Below are positions 29,416 to 39,874 of a DNA stretch of 64,000 bases, one piece after another. Numbering within the stretch: the first letter of the stretch is position 1; each line of letters begins with the position of its first letter. This DNA is from 'Fragaria x ananassa' phyllody phytoplasma (GTDB lineage: Bacteria; Bacillota_I; Bacilli_A; Acholeplasmatales; Acholeplasmataceae): NCBI RefSeq assembly GCF_018274325.1, contig NZ_JAGVRH010000001.1, forward strand, positions 78,181 to 142,180. Direction: 5' to 3'. The notes under the pieces are model-generated. The model worked only from the letters and a program-made list of their open reading frames with translations, made no database searches and was not told the DNA's origin. The translations under genes were made by a program, and so were the position numbers.

Positions 29416-31170
29416 ATGTATAAAAACGGTATTATCAAAATTCAATTATCAAGTCCTTCTTTGAAAGTAGCAAATCCTTTAGCTAATGCTTATAGCATTA
29501 AACAAATTTTAAATATTAGTAAAGCTAGTTTCGTGATTTTTCCAGAACTTTGTTTAAGTAGTTATACCGCTGGAGATTTATTTTTTGAAACTACTTTTTT
29601 AAAAGAAAATTTAAAAGCTTTAGATTGGTTATTACAAAATAATACTTATGAAGGAGTTTATATTTTAGGAATGCCTTTGGCTTTACAAGAGGTTTTATTT
29701 AATGTAGCTGTGGTTATTCAAAAAGACAAAATTTTAGGAATTGTTCCTAAAAAAACTATTCCTAATTATAAAGAATTTCATGAAAAAAGATGGTTTCAAT
29801 CAGGAAAAACATGGAGTTCACAACATATTGATATTTTAAGTCAAAAAGTACCTTTTGGAGATATTTTATTTATTAATCAACAATATGATGTTATTTTTGG
29901 AGTAGAAATTTGTCAAGATTTATGGACTATTTTTTCTCCTAGTGATATACTTGCTTTAAATGGAGCTCATTTGATTTTTAATCTCTCCTCATCAACAGAA
30001 CATATTGGTAAAGTTATTCCACGCCAAATAGCGGTTTTAGATCATTCGCGCAAACAAATAGGCGGTTATTTTTATACTAGTAGCGGTATCACTGAATCTA
30101 CTGTTGATAATTTATTTTCTAATCATAAAATAGCTGCCGTAGTAGGTCAATTAATAGGTGAAGGGGATTTGTTTAACCAAGAACATCATAGTTTATTAGT
30201 TGATGTAGATATTGATTATATTAAATTTCAAAGAAGAATTGATACTACTTATGGTGATCAAAGAATTGGACAAGAATTTCCTTTTTTAAAAGCTTATTTT
30301 ACAATTCAAGAAATTCCTTTATATTGTTTTGAAAATAAATTTAGTCGTACTCCTTTTATTACCGCTTTCCCTTTAGAACATCAATTAAAATTAGCTAATA
30401 AAATTCAAACTTTAGCTTTAAAAACTAAATTAAAGAATGTTGATGCGAAAGTAATTTTAGAAATAACTGATGATAATAATGATTTTTTAACTTTTATGGT
30501 ATTGCGCCAAACTTTTGCACTTTTACACAAATCATATCATGATTTAATTATTGTCCTTAATCCTCAAACTTTTAAAGATCAAAATCATTATCAACTTTTA
30601 AAAACTTTTTTAATCTCTGAAAAAATTATTCATATTAGCGAACATAATTTTTTTCATCAAAAGCAATTATTATCTTTTTTAAATAGCGGCCAAACACCTC
30701 CTATTTTACTTTTAGAAAATAATAATTTTTCTAATATAGCAATAGGAAATATGAGTACTCGCGGATATTATGATCACCTTTATAATGTTAATGTTGGCAT
30801 TCCTAATACTTTAATCAAAGAGTTGCTTCTTTTTCATTTAACAAAAGATTTTTGGAAAAATCATCAAACTTTACAATCACTTTACCAACAAAAAACCAAA
30901 AATATGATTTCTGAAAAATTATTAATAGAAGATTTTATTTTATTTAACTATATTAAAAATGGTTATGAAAAAGACAAAATGGCTTGGTTATTGGAACAAA
31001 CTTTTAATTTCAATCAAAAAGAAAGTCAAGCATTAGTTACTTCTTATTTAAAACTTTTTCATCAAAGTCAATTTAAAAGACAATATATGGCTCCAGGACC
31101 TAAAATTTTAGAAAATAGTCTTTCTCCTCGAAATGAATATCGTTTGCCAATTGATTTGCAAAGACAATAA
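29416..31170 (+). CDS. nadE: Glutamine-dependent NAD+ synthetase homologue with a lost ATP loop
   Basis: A 584-aa protein of the two-domain NadE type. The N-terminal nitrilase-fold glutaminase has all three catalytic residues: Glu in VIFPELCLSSYT (about residue 44), Lys in IVPKKTIPNYKEFHEKRWF and Cys in GVEICQDLW. The C-terminal synthetase domain is recognisable from YDHLYNVNVGIPNTL, QFKRQYMAPGPK and SLSPRNEYRLPID. The PP-loop SGGxDS expected near residue 355 is absent; the aligned place reads EITDDNNDFLTFMVLRQT. The protein is also shorter than the usual 630-680 aa. It may no longer make NAD. Last gene of the groESL-amp-nadE neighbourhood, with a weak ribosome site. Confidence 0.8.
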   Translation: MYKNGIIKIQLSSPSLKVANPLANAYSIKQILNISKASFVIFPELCLSSYTAGDLFFETTFLKENLKALDWLLQNNTYEGVYILGMPLALQEVLFNVAVVIQKDKILGIVPKKTIPNYKEFHEKRWFQSGKTWSSQHIDILSQKVPFGDILFINQQYDVIFGVEICQDLWTIFSPSDILALNGAHLIFNLSSSTEHIGKVIPRQIAVLDHSRKQIGGYFYTSSGITESTVDNLFSNHKIAAVVGQLIGEGDLFNQEHHSLLVDVDIDYIKFQRRIDTTYGDQRIGQEFPFLKAYFTIQEIPLYCFENKFSRTPFITAFPLEHQLKLANKIQTLALKTKLKNVDAKVILEITDDNNDFLTFMVLRQTFALLHKSYHDLIIVLNPQTFKDQNHYQLLKTFLISEKIIHISEHNFFHQKQLLSFLNSGQTPPILLLENNNFSNIAIGNMSTRGYYDHLYNVNVGIPNTLIKELLLFHLTKDFWKNHQTLQSLYQQKTKNMISEKLLIEDFILFNYIKNGYEKDKMAWLLEQTFNFNQKESQALVTSYLKLFHQSQFKRQYMAPGPKILENSLSPRNEYRLPIDLQRQ

Positions 31171-31296
31171 GACTATATCAAAAACTTTAAGAAATATCAT
31201 AATGAATAAACTATATTTGATAATTGCTAAATAACTAAATAAAATGAAGAATTTTATCAATGATTAAACTAAAAAAATAAGGAAGTGAGAATTAAA

Positions 31297-32424
31297 ATGA
31301 AAAAAGTAATTGTAGGTTTATCAGGAGGAGTTGATAGTGCCGTTGCTGCTTTACTTTTAAAGCAAGTTGGTTATACAGTGGAAGCTGTTTTTATGCGCAA
31401 TTGGGATAGTAATCTTAATTTTGATATTCATGGCAATCCTTCTGTTAATAAAACATGCCCTCAAGAACTTGATTATCAAGATGCTTGTCAAGTGGCTTTG
31501 CAATTGGAAATCCCTTTACATCGAGTTGATTTTATTGAAGAATATTGGCAAAAAGTGTTTTTATCATTTATCGATGCTTTTAAAAAAAATTTAACTCCTA
31601 ATCCTGATATTTTATGTAACAATGAAATTAAATTTAAAACTTTTATCGATTATGCCTTTCAAAAATTTAATCCTCAATATATTGCTATGGGTCATTATGC
31701 TAATATTATTTATGATGTCCAAGGTATTCCTTGTTTGGCTTGTGCTTCTGATACGAATAAAGATCAAACCTATTTTTTATCTCAGTTAAAAACTTCACAA
31801 TTAAGACACATTCTCTTTCCCTTAGGCAATTTAACCAAACCTGAAGTAAGACAAATAGCTTATAACAATCAACTTATTAATGCTACTAAAAAAGATTCTA
31901 CTGGTATTTGTTTTATTGGCGACCGTAATTTTTCCCAATTTTTAACCAATTATTTACCTGCTCAAAAAGGGGAAATTAAAAGGTTAGACGGTACTTTTTT
32001 AAAATATCATCAAGGTGTTATGTATTATACTATTGGCCAACGTAAAAATTTAGGATTAGGGGATATTGCAGGAACTAATGAACCTTGGTTTGTGGTCGGA
32101 AAAAACTTAAAAACCAATACTTTATATGTTGAAACAGGGAAATCTCATCCTTATTTATATAGCGATAAAGCTTTAATAGTAGATGTTATTTGGCGCGGTA
32201 GTTGCAAGAAAACTAAAATGCAAGCCAAAATGCGTCATCGTCAAACCAACCAAACTGTTTTTTTAACATGGATTAACGATAATACTTTAGAAATCTATTA
32301 CCCTCAAACTCTTAAAGCTGTTACACCTGGTCAAATTTGTGCTTTTTATGATCAAAATATTTGTTATGGAGGCGGTCTTATTCAAGAAGTTTATTACCAA
32401 AATCAAAAACGATTATATGCTTAA
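31297..32424 (+). CDS. mnmA: tRNA-specific 2-thiouridylase MnmA
   Basis: A 375-aa enzyme that thiolates wobble U34 in Lys, Glu and Gln tRNAs. PP-loop VGLSGGVDSAVAAL at residues 5-18, the conserved FMRNWDS, catalytic cysteines in NPDILCNNEIKF (about residue 106) and TGICFIGDRNF (about 203), and the C-terminal MQAKMRHRQ region are intact. I prefer the ATG at 31297, which has GGAAGTGAG seven bases upstream, to the GTG four codons earlier. The gene stands alone, about 125 bp after nadE. Confidence 0.96.
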   Translation: MKKVIVGLSGGVDSAVAALLLKQVGYTVEAVFMRNWDSNLNFDIHGNPSVNKTCPQELDYQDACQVALQLEIPLHRVDFIEEYWQKVFLSFIDAFKKNLTPNPDILCNNEIKFKTFIDYAFQKFNPQYIAMGHYANIIYDVQGIPCLACASDTNKDQTYFLSQLKTSQLRHILFPLGNLTKPEVRQIAYNNQLINATKKDSTGICFIGDRNFSQFLTNYLPAQKGEIKRLDGTFLKYHQGVMYYTIGQRKNLGLGDIAGTNEPWFVVGKNLKTNTLYVETGKSHPYLYSDKALIVDVIWRGSCKKTKMQAKMRHRQTNQTVFLTWINDNTLEIYYPQTLKAVTPGQICAFYDQNICYGGGLIQEVYYQNQKRLYA

Positions 32425-32527
32425 AATATATTAACAACTGTTCTTCTGTTGGCTCTTTTATTATGTGTTATTTCAAATGAATATAATTGTTGGGAAACCA
32501 TTAAAATTATAAAAAGAAGGTGATATT

Positions 32528-34738
32528 GTGATCGCAGTTTTAGAAAAAGATCTTTTATATCAAGATTTAATGAAATTAATTAGGCAAAATATTTGTGATA
32601 CTAACATTTTAAATAAAATTACTCAAGCATATCTTTTTGCTCAAAAAAAGCATGCAGGGCAATTGCGTTTAACAGGTGAACCTTATTTTATTCACCTTTG
32701 TGCTGTTACTAAAATTTTAGCTCAATTAAACAGTGAATCAAATACTTTAATAGCTGGTTTACTTCATGATTTGTTAGAAGATACTCAAACTACTATGGAA
32801 GAATTAACTGATCTTTTTGGTCAAGATATTGCCTATTTAGTTTATCGCGCTACTAAGTTAACTAAAATTGCTTTTCACCAAAATAAAGGACAAACTGATA
32901 ATCAACAAAATATGTTTTTAGCTATGGCTAAAGATATTCGTGTAGTTATTATTAAAATAGCTGATCGTTTGCATAATATGCAAACTTTAGGAATTATGCC
33001 ACAAGAAAAGCAAAAACGGATTGCCAAAGAGACTTTAGAAATTTATGCTCCCTTAACTCATCGTTTAGGTCTTTTTCAAATTAAATCACAATTAGAAGAT
33101 TTGTCCTTAAGATATATCCTTCCTGAACAATACTATCGCATTTCTAATTTAATTAAATTAAAAAAAGAACAGCGTGAAAAATCAGTCATTAATATTATTC
33201 AAGATATTAAAAGTCTTTTTGATAAACATCAATTAAAAAAAGCTATTATCAAAGGTCGCATTAAAAATATTTACAGCATTTATAAAAAAATTAATCAAAG
33301 AAAAGTTCAATTTGAAGAAATTTTTGATCTTTTAGCGATTCGTATTATTGTTCATAATGTCGATCTTTGTTATCAATCATTAGGGATTATTCATGGGTAC
33401 TTTTCACCCTTGCCTTTAAGATTTAAGGATTATATTGCCGTTCCCAAACCCAATCTTTATCAATCATTGCATACAACAGTCTTAACCAAAGATGGTTCTT
33501 TATTTGAAATTCAAATTCGTACTAAAGAAATGGATGAAATAGCAGAAAAAGGAATTGCTGCGCACTGGGCTTACAAAGAAAATAAAATTTATTCTCAAAA
33601 AGATAAACAAATTGAAATTGCTAAAAAATTAAGATGGTACCAAGAACTGGTGAAAATAACTAATGAATCACAAAATCACCCCGAAGAAACCTCAAAAGAT
33701 TTTGTTGACGCTATTAAAAATGATATTTTAAGCGATAATGTTTATGTTTTCACTCCTAAACAAGAAGTTTTTGAACTGCCTAAAGGCTCTACTCCTGTTG
33801 ATTTTGCCTTTCGTATTCACTCTGAAGTTGGTAGCAAAATGATAGCAGCTATTGTTAATGGTCAAATTGTTCCCTTAGATTATCAACTTAAAAATGGGGA
33901 TATTATTTCTATTAAAACTAATAAAAATATTCTATCTATTAATAAAGACTGGTTGCGTATCGTAAAAACCACTCACGCTAAAAGAAAAATTAAAACTTTT
34001 TTAAAAAAAGACCAAAAAGAAGAAGATTTATTAGCCATTCAAAAGGGAAAAGAAATAATTGAAAAAGAAATGGCTTTGCATAAAATTGAGTTGTTTTTAG
34101 ATCAAAATTTAATTCAAAAACATTTCGAACGTTACAATATTAAAACTTTAAATGAATTTTATGAAGAAATTAGTAAAAAACAATTAAATATCAAAACAGT
34201 TATTAATAAATTATTATCTTTAAAAGGTCCTAATTTAAGCGAAATCCTTTTAAAAAAACAAATATTTAAATCGCAAAATAAATTAACTCACACAAATGAA
34301 ACAGGGGTAATTATCGAAGGTCTTAAGAATCCTCAATTAAAATTAGCTAGTTGTTGTTCTCCTGTTTGGGGTGATGTTATTGCTGGCTTTTTAACCAAAG
34401 GACGCGGTATTGTCGTTCATCGTGAAGAATGTCTTAATTTTAAACAATCAGAACCTACAAGAATGGTAATAGCTAGTTGGGGGAATACAGTAAATTTTAA
34501 ATATTCGGTATGGATTAATTTAATAGCCACTACTAAAAATACTTTACTACAACAAGTGATTAATAAAGTGAATAGTTTAAAAATTAGTATTTTAGAATTT
34601 AATGTCATTAATAATCAAAAATTAGAAACTATTGTGAAATTACGAGTTTTAGTAATCGATATTAAAGAATTAAATAATTTAATGGCCAATTTACATAAAA
34701 TATCCAATATTTATCAAATTCAAAGAGGAAATCGTTAA
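32528..34738 (+). CDS. rel: Bifunctional (p)ppGpp synthetase/hydrolase (Rel/SpoT)
   Basis: A 736-aa stringent-response enzyme. HD hydrolase domain: YFIHLCAV, LLHDLLEDT (near residue 80) and KIADRLHNMQTL. Synthetase domain: GRIKNIYSIYKK, FDLLAIRIIV, RFKDYIAVPKPNLYQSLHTT and the catalytic EIQIRTKEMDEIAE. Then a TGS domain (VYVFTPKQEVFELPKGSTP) and a C-terminal ACT-like region. In the synthetase loop the usual NGYQSLHT reads NLYQSLHT. All hydrolase metal residues are present. Starts with GTG, AAGG seven bases upstream. It is notable that a reduced genome keeps the full-length enzyme. Confidence 0.95.
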   Translation: MIAVLEKDLLYQDLMKLIRQNICDTNILNKITQAYLFAQKKHAGQLRLTGEPYFIHLCAVTKILAQLNSESNTLIAGLLHDLLEDTQTTMEELTDLFGQDIAYLVYRATKLTKIAFHQNKGQTDNQQNMFLAMAKDIRVVIIKIADRLHNMQTLGIMPQEKQKRIAKETLEIYAPLTHRLGLFQIKSQLEDLSLRYILPEQYYRISNLIKLKKEQREKSVINIIQDIKSLFDKHQLKKAIIKGRIKNIYSIYKKINQRKVQFEEIFDLLAIRIIVHNVDLCYQSLGIIHGYFSPLPLRFKDYIAVPKPNLYQSLHTTVLTKDGSLFEIQIRTKEMDEIAEKGIAAHWAYKENKIYSQKDKQIEIAKKLRWYQELVKITNESQNHPEETSKDFVDAIKNDILSDNVYVFTPKQEVFELPKGSTPVDFAFRIHSEVGSKMIAAIVNGQIVPLDYQLKNGDIISIKTNKNILSINKDWLRIVKTTHAKRKIKTFLKKDQKEEDLLAIQKGKEIIEKEMALHKIELFLDQNLIQKHFERYNIKTLNEFYEEISKKQLNIKTVINKLLSLKGPNLSEILLKKQIFKSQNKLTHTNETGVIIEGLKNPQLKLASCCSPVWGDVIAGFLTKGRGIVVHREECLNFKQSEPTRMVIASWGNTVNFKYSVWINLIATTKNTLLQQVINKVNSLKISILEFNVINNQKLETIVKLRVLVIDIKELNNLMANLHKISNIYQIQRGNR

Positions 34739-34822
34739 AATTTCTTGTTTTTCAAAGTGATAACAATGACTCACATATATTTTATTATTAATTATTTAGG
34801 AGAAGAGAGAAAAAATAAAATT

Positions 34823-34939
34823 ATGAATTTAATAATATTTGGGATTAATTGTTTTTTTGTTTTAGCTATTGGAGAAACTATTTATGGTCAAGCATCTTTT
34901 ATTAAAAAACTTAAAAAAGAAAAGAAAAAAATTCAATAA
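34823..34939 (+). CDS. Small membrane protein, 38 aa, unknown
   Basis: MNLIIFGINCFFVLAIGETI is one membrane segment, followed by a strongly basic tail (KKLKKEKKKIQ). GGAGAAGAGAG lies upstream. A longer version from 34745 (64 aa) is possible but has no ribosome site. It follows rel by 85 bases. Not recognised. Confidence 0.4.
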   Translation: MNLIIFGINCFFVLAIGETIYGQASFIKKLKKEKKKIQ

Positions 34940-35059
34940 TAATCCAGAAAAGAAAAAAAGAGAAAATAGAATTAACAATACAAATTAATAAAAACCTTTA
35001 TTGGATAACAACATTGAATTCGTTTTTATTTAATTTGGTTTTTAATTTTTTAAGCAATT

Positions 35060-35480
35060 AATTCATGGTTTACTTGTTTTAGCCACAATTAATAAGGATT
35101 AGGAATTTGATAATGCCAAACGTGTTTTTCTTCTTGAAAAGAAGTGTTATTGGTTTTATGATTTTTTTGAGGGATTGAAGGGGAGTGGCTTTTTATTATC
35201 AGTTCTCTGATTTTAAAATTGATTTTTGGAGTTGCGTAAGTAATAAAGTCATAACCTAAATCTTGGTAATTATTGAGGGCTTTGATTAATCCTAAGATTC
35301 TTTCTTGGTATAAATCCTCTCCTAATTAATAAACGCGGATAATATTTAAATCTGTTTACTATCTTATTTACTAACGATAAATGTAAATCGATTAATTGAT
35401 TACGAATTTCTAAATTCTTTTTATTTTTTAAAAATTCTTTAAATAATTCTTGTCTTAATATTTTATTCCTTTCAAAAAAT
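35060..35480 (-). pseudogene. Decayed sigma-70-family sigma factor (mobile-unit type)
   Basis: Minus-strand fragments read LFKEFLKNKKNLEIRNQLIDL then HLSLVNKIVNRF (region 2.1), GEDLYQERILGLIKALNNY (region 2.2-2.3, normally EDLIQEGILGLIKA) and YDFITYATPKINFKIRELI (region 2.4, normally [12 protein letters not shown]). Regions 3 and 4 are missing or unreadable, and stops and shifts intervene. Such alternative sigma factors (fliA/sigF type) are carried on phytoplasma potential mobile units, so this is likely another relic of one. The housekeeping rpoD at 56706 is intact. Confidence 0.7.
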
Positions 35481-35526
35481 ATTTTTTGAAAAGATATGAA
35501 AATTATTTTAGTCTTTGAAAAGAAAA

Positions 35527-35553
35527 AAGACTAATGACTTAATCATTAGTCTT
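35527..35553. terminator. Perfect 11-bp hairpin, bidirectional terminator
   Basis: AAGACTAATGA, CTTAA, TCATTAGTCTT, with T-run on the right and A-run on the left. It lies between the sigma relic and the end of the plsC operon. Confidence 0.65.
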
Positions 35554-35689
35554 AAAGAATTTTTAAAAAATAAAAAATGTCTAAACTTTTGGAACACCGT
35601 AATTAACTTCATTTTTTATAAAATACGCAATTTAGATGGCGATTATGAAGCTAATAATATGCATTATCTTTGTTAAACTTTATAAATTT

Positions 35690-36493
35690 TTATTTTAAAC
35701 CGGAATTAATTATTTGTTGAACATTAACAACTAATTCTGGCATTTTTTGTTCTTGATACCTCCTATATTCCAAAGGTGAATGAATAATGACTTCTATTGT
35801 TTTTTGTTGCCACCAAAAGTAATTTTTAATGCGACTAGCTCCTTTAATAGTAACAGGAACAATGTCTGCTTGACTTTTAAAAGCAATTTTAAAAGCTCCC
35901 CCTAACAAAGGAACTGCTTGTTCGTTATTGCGATCTTTAATTCCTCCTTCAGGAAAAATTACCATAGCCAAACCAGTTTTGATTTTAGAAACTGCTTGAA
36001 ACAAATTAGAAGCTGTTTTTCTAATGTCACTTCTTACAATCACCATACAATCAGAGGCATAAAAAGCTAATTTTAAAAATAGCTGACTTCCTAAAAAAGA
36101 ACGAAATTTATCTTTGGGGGAAAATGCAACTGTTCTTGGTGCAAGAGCACTTGCAATGACAAAAGGATCTATATGTGATTTATGATTAGCATAAATAACA
36201 ATATTTTTGTCTAAAGGAAGTAAATGAAAGTTTTTAACAATTATTTTAATTCTTAAAAAACATTTGATAAAGTTAGAAATACTTGTAATGATAAAACCTT
36301 TAAAACGATGATTAGGGGGCAAAAAAGACATCAAAACAAGGGATAATAATAAAACTAAAAAAATCACTAAAAAAGATAACAAAAAAGCTAAAAGTAAATA
36401 ACAAGGAAAGAAATAAAAAGAGTTTAACCAAAGAATTTTAAAAAGGGAAAAAGTGGCTAAAGGCCAAATAATTATAAATATTAAAATAAACAT
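35690..36493 (-). CDS. plsC: 1-acyl-sn-glycerol-3-phosphate acyltransferase
   Basis: A 267-aa membrane enzyme that adds the second acyl chain in phosphatidic acid synthesis. Two N-terminal hydrophobic segments (about 1-60) precede the acyltransferase domain: NHKSHIDPF (the HX4D catalytic motif), then a conserved arginine block (FRSFLGSQLFLK), and FPEGG in place of the usual FPEGTR, then VPVTIKGA. I chose the ATG at 36493 (GGAAAG upstream), five bases after the folA stop; a longer frame would overlap folA by about 80 bases. Third gene of thyA-folA-plsC. Confidence 0.9.
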   Translation of the reverse strand: MFILIFIIIWPLATFSLFKILWLNSFYFFPCYLLLAFLLSFLVIFLVLLLSLVLMSFLPPNHRFKGFIITSISNFIKCFLRIKIIVKNFHLLPLDKNIVIYANHKSHIDPFVIASALAPRTVAFSPKDKFRSFLGSQLFLKLAFYASDCMVIVRSDIRKTASNLFQAVSKIKTGLAMVIFPEGGIKDRNNEQAVPLLGGAFKIAFKSQADIVPVTIKGASRIKNYFWWQQKTIEVIIHSPLEYRRYQEQKMPELVVNVQQIINSGLK

Positions 36494-36498
36494 GATGG

Positions 36499-36987
36499 TT
36501 ATTTCTTTCCTTTTTGATAAGTTGCAAAAATTAATTGTGGTTGGATCACTTTTGTAACCAATTGGAATTGTTGCCAATTGATAGGAGGAAAATAAACATT
36601 GCCTTGATGTCTTTCAAGAATGTGAGTAATATATAAAATATCGACATAAGGTATGGCTTGTTGATAAATTTTTCCACCGCCAATAACAAAAAGATTAGCG
36701 GTTGTTTGATTAACAAATTTTTTCCAAAATATGGATAAATCATTAACTACTTCACTATCTGGTAATTGTAAATCCTTGTTAAAAGAGGCAACATAAGTTT
36801 TATTAAAATTAAAAGGTTTAGTTTTAAAATATTGTTTTAAAGATTTATAAGTTTCATACCCCATTAAAACATTTTGATTAACCGTCATTTGTTTAAAATA
36901 ACAAAGGTCTTGTGGATAATGCCAAGGTAATTGGTTATCCTTTCCTATTAAATTATTACTATCCAAAGCTGTAATTAAATAAATCAT
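36499..36987 (-). CDS. folA: Dihydrofolate reductase
   Basis: A 162-aa enzyme that regenerates tetrahydrofolate from the dihydrofolate made by Thy[30 protein letters not shown] is the family start region (about residues 4-32), with [12 protein letters not shown] (normally MGRxTxxSL) and [14 protein letters not shown]. The active-site acidic residue appears as Asp in PQDLCYF. The start overlaps the thyA stop (ATGA), and AAAGGAGA lies upstream. Retention of folA and thyA is compatible with use of host folate. Confidence 0.94.
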   Translation of the reverse strand: MIYLITALDSNNLIGKDNQLPWHYPQDLCYFKQMTVNQNVLMGYETYKSLKQYFKTKPFNFNKTYVASFNKDLQLPDSEVVNDLSIFWKKFVNQTTANLFVIGGGKIYQQAIPYVDILYITHILERHQGNVYFPPINWQQFQLVTKVIQPQLIFATYQKGKK

Positions 36988-37850
36988 ATAGCAATATCTC
37001 CTTTCAAAATCTCATCACAAATATAATTTTTTAAAGTAAAATCACTAAATTGAAATTGATGAATATCTGCTACATTAGGATTTAAAATCATTTGAGGGAG
37101 TTTTTTAGGAACTCTTTTAATTTGGGTTGCTATTTGTTGTAAATGATTATTGTAAATGTGTGCATCACCTAAAGTGTGAATAAATTCATAAGGTTGTAAA
37201 TTAGTGACTTGAGCAACCATCATGAGTAACAAAGAATAAGATGCAATATTGAAAGGAACTCCTAAAAAGACATCACCACTTCTTTGGTAAAGTTGTAAAG
37301 AAATTTTACCTTGATTAACATAAAATTGGATTAACACATGACAAGGAGGCAAATCCATATGTTTTAATTCATTAGGATTCCAAGAATTAAGTATTAAGCG
37401 CCTGGAATTAGGATTTTGTTTAATTTCAGAAATTAAAAAATTAATTTGATCAAAACCATTAAAGTCACGCCATTGTTTACCATAAACAGGTCCTAAATTG
37501 CCGTATAAAGCTGCAAAAGTGGGATTGTTTTTGATTTTTTGGATAAACCCTTCTATAGTTTCATTTTGGAAATCAGATGACTTTTTATATTTTTGATAAG
37601 GCCATTCATTCCAAATATTAACATTATTTTTAACTAAATAAGAAATGTTGGTGTCTCCTTTTAAAAACCATAAAAGTTCATAAATAATGGCTTTTAAATA
37701 CATTTTTTTAGTAGTTAATAAAGGGAAACCATATTGCAAATTAAAACGCATTTGATGACCAAAAATACTTTTAGTCCCTGTTTTGGTACGATCATCTTTA
37801 TCAATAGATTGCTTTAAAATTAAACGACATAAATCTAAATAATTAGTCAT
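36984..37850 (-). CDS. thyA: Thymidylate synthase (ThyA type)
   Basis: A 288-aa enzyme that methylates dUMP to dTMP with methylene-tetrahydrofolate. [19 protein letters not shown] (phosphate-binding Arg), [20 protein letters not shown], the catalytic cysteine in [13 protein letters not shown] (about residue 165), [14 protein letters not shown] and [12 protein letters not shown] are complete. Slightly longer than the 264-aa E. coli enzyme. AGGAAGTGA upstream. First gene of a tight three-gene operon with folA and plsC. Confidence 0.96.
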   Translation of the reverse strand: MTNYLDLCRLILKQSIDKDDRTKTGTKSIFGHQMRFNLQYGFPLLTTKKMYLKAIIYELLWFLKGDTNISYLVKNNVNIWNEWPYQKYKKSSDFQNETIEGFIQKIKNNPTFAALYGNLGPVYGKQWRDFNGFDQINFLISEIKQNPNSRRLILNSWNPNELKHMDLPPCHVLIQFYVNQGKISLQLYQRSGDVFLGVPFNIASYSLLLMMVAQVTNLQPYEFIHTLGDAHIYNNHLQQIATQIKRVPKKLPQMILNPNVADIHQFQFSDFTLKNYICDEILKGDIAI

Positions 37851-37899
37851 ATCTTATTTCACTTCCTATTTTTTGATTATTAATTCTTTTTTTAATTTA

Positions 37900-39290
37900 A
37901 TATTTAGCTAAAAGATAGAAAACTTCAGTATAAATAGTTGTTAGTTTAATCAAATTATCAATTGATATAAATTCATCTTTTTGATTAGTTAAAAAAATGG
38001 TTCGCTTATAAAATGAAGTTCAAAAGCTACTAAATTAGGGAGATATCTAGCAAAGATTCCGCTATCAATACATAAAAAAAGTTTAGAAACCAAATCATGA
38101 GTATATTTTTGATATAATTATATTAAATTTTTAATAAAATTACTTTAAGGGTTGGTATATAAAAATAGTTGGCTAAAATAAAATGTACAAGTAAAATTAT
38201 TTTGGGATGTTAATTGCTTTAGTTTCTTTCAAATTATTTCATATTTAATCCCCCGTGGATATCTTAAATTTAGTAAAAAATGAACTTAATTATATTCATA
38301 ATTAAGTATACCTGAAAAACAAACCATTTTTCCTGTTTCTATATTACAACAACGAATCGCCAATTTTTGTGATTTGGTATCATCTACTAAATAATGATTA
38401 AAAATGCAGTTGAATAATTATTAATTTCTAAAGAATTTAAAATTTTTATCCATTGATAAAGTGGATTTATTCCTTGTTCAAGAGTTAAACCATGTTCAGT
38501 TACACCTAAAAAAAATCTATTTGTATTTTGGTTTATTACAAATGTGTGTTAAAGTGGCTTTAATAGGATTTTGAGCTAAAAAACATTAAATAAAAATTCA
38601 TATTTCTGATCAAAAGTTAAAATAGCTTGAGCAAATTCAGGAACGACATTAGAAAAGCTGCTGGTTTTTAATACTAATAATTTTGGGATCTTTGAAGATT
38701 CGTTTTAGACTAAAAATACAAATACCTTTTTCAAAATAAACAACAGGGAAAGTGTTATCAGAAACAAAACCACAAACAAGTAATTGGTAAAATTTTTGAA
38801 AATAATGATTCATACAACTTCATTCAGTTTCTTCATCTAATCCTAAAATTAATTTAATTCTTTTTTTATAACGTTAAGTTTAATTCTTTTAAAATGTTTA
38901 AAACCCAAAAAGTAGCAATAGTAGGTCTTTTATCATCTTTGCCCCCCCTACCATAAATTTATTTTATAAAATTTGCCCTTCATAAAGAAGATAATGCCAA
39001 TTAGCGCCAGCAAGAATAACATCTAAATGGTTAATAACTTCTATCTACTCTTTTTTTGCTATACTCAATATTTACTTCATATTCATCAACATTAACTACT
39101 TCAAACCCATTTTGTTTTCCTGAATCTAACATATATTTTAAAGCTTAATAGTTTCTTTCGTCAAAAAGAGCTTCCTTTCTGTGGAGATCGAAAATATTTA
39201 TTTTACTATTAATTTATAATAAATTTTTCAAAGATTTAATTAAAACTTCTTTTCTTTTAAAAACCTCTTTAGTAAAATTCATGCAATTAT
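37900..39290 (-). pseudogene. pepV: Decayed M20 dipeptidase (PepV type)
   Basis: Minus-strand fragments follow the PepV order: LFDERN, LKYMLDSGKQNGFEVVNVDE, LNHLDVILAGANW (the GHLDVVPAG metal motif), KKRIKLILGLDEETEWSCMN (GTDEETxW with metal-binding Glu), HYFQKFYQ, GFVSDNTFPVVYFEKGI (the PDADFPVIYGEKG motif) and, near the end, KSYLPNLVAFELHF. Stops and frameshifts occur every 50-100 bases, so it is inactive. Together with intact pepA it shows that dipeptide use has been reduced. Ends approximate. Confidence 0.8.
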
Positions 39291-39874
39291 CGTTGAAATC
39301 TCTTTTTTGATTTTATTGTTTTTTTATTATTCTTTTATTTGAATTTTTAAATTAGATAGTTCATCATTTTAATAATTATATTTGTTATTTACGATATGTT
39401 GTTAATTAGTATTTTATTGCTTTGAATTACCAATATCAAGATATTTATTAAACAAAAAAAATTAAAATAAGTTATTTTTTTGTTTATCTACACCAATGAA
39501 ACTAAATTATTATTTTAATTACAAATACAAATTAAGGTAATAAATTAAATAAAACAAAAATACAATATATTGAATTATATATCTTATATTTTTTTATTTT
39601 AAGAATTTGGTGATTAATGATTGTGATGTTTTGAAAATTATTTTTATTTTTCAAACACCATATCTAAATTTTAACATTAAAAAAAACAAAAAATAAATTA
39701 ATTTATAAAAATATTTCAAAAAAAGTATTTATTTTTCATTTTGGTTAAGTTATAATATTATTGGATTTTAAAAGCATTATAAATGGTAGAAAGACATTAA
39801 ATAAAAATTGTTTTTAAATTCTAAAACGATTTTAAGCTTGCTAATGGCTTAAGATATTAGAAAGTTATATATTA
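39291..39874. other. AT-rich non-coding stretch before the 39875 gene
   Basis: About 580 bases with no readable gene or relic. A TATAAT near 39751 lies about 120 bases before the start of the surface-protein gene and is a plausible -10. Confidence 0.4.
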
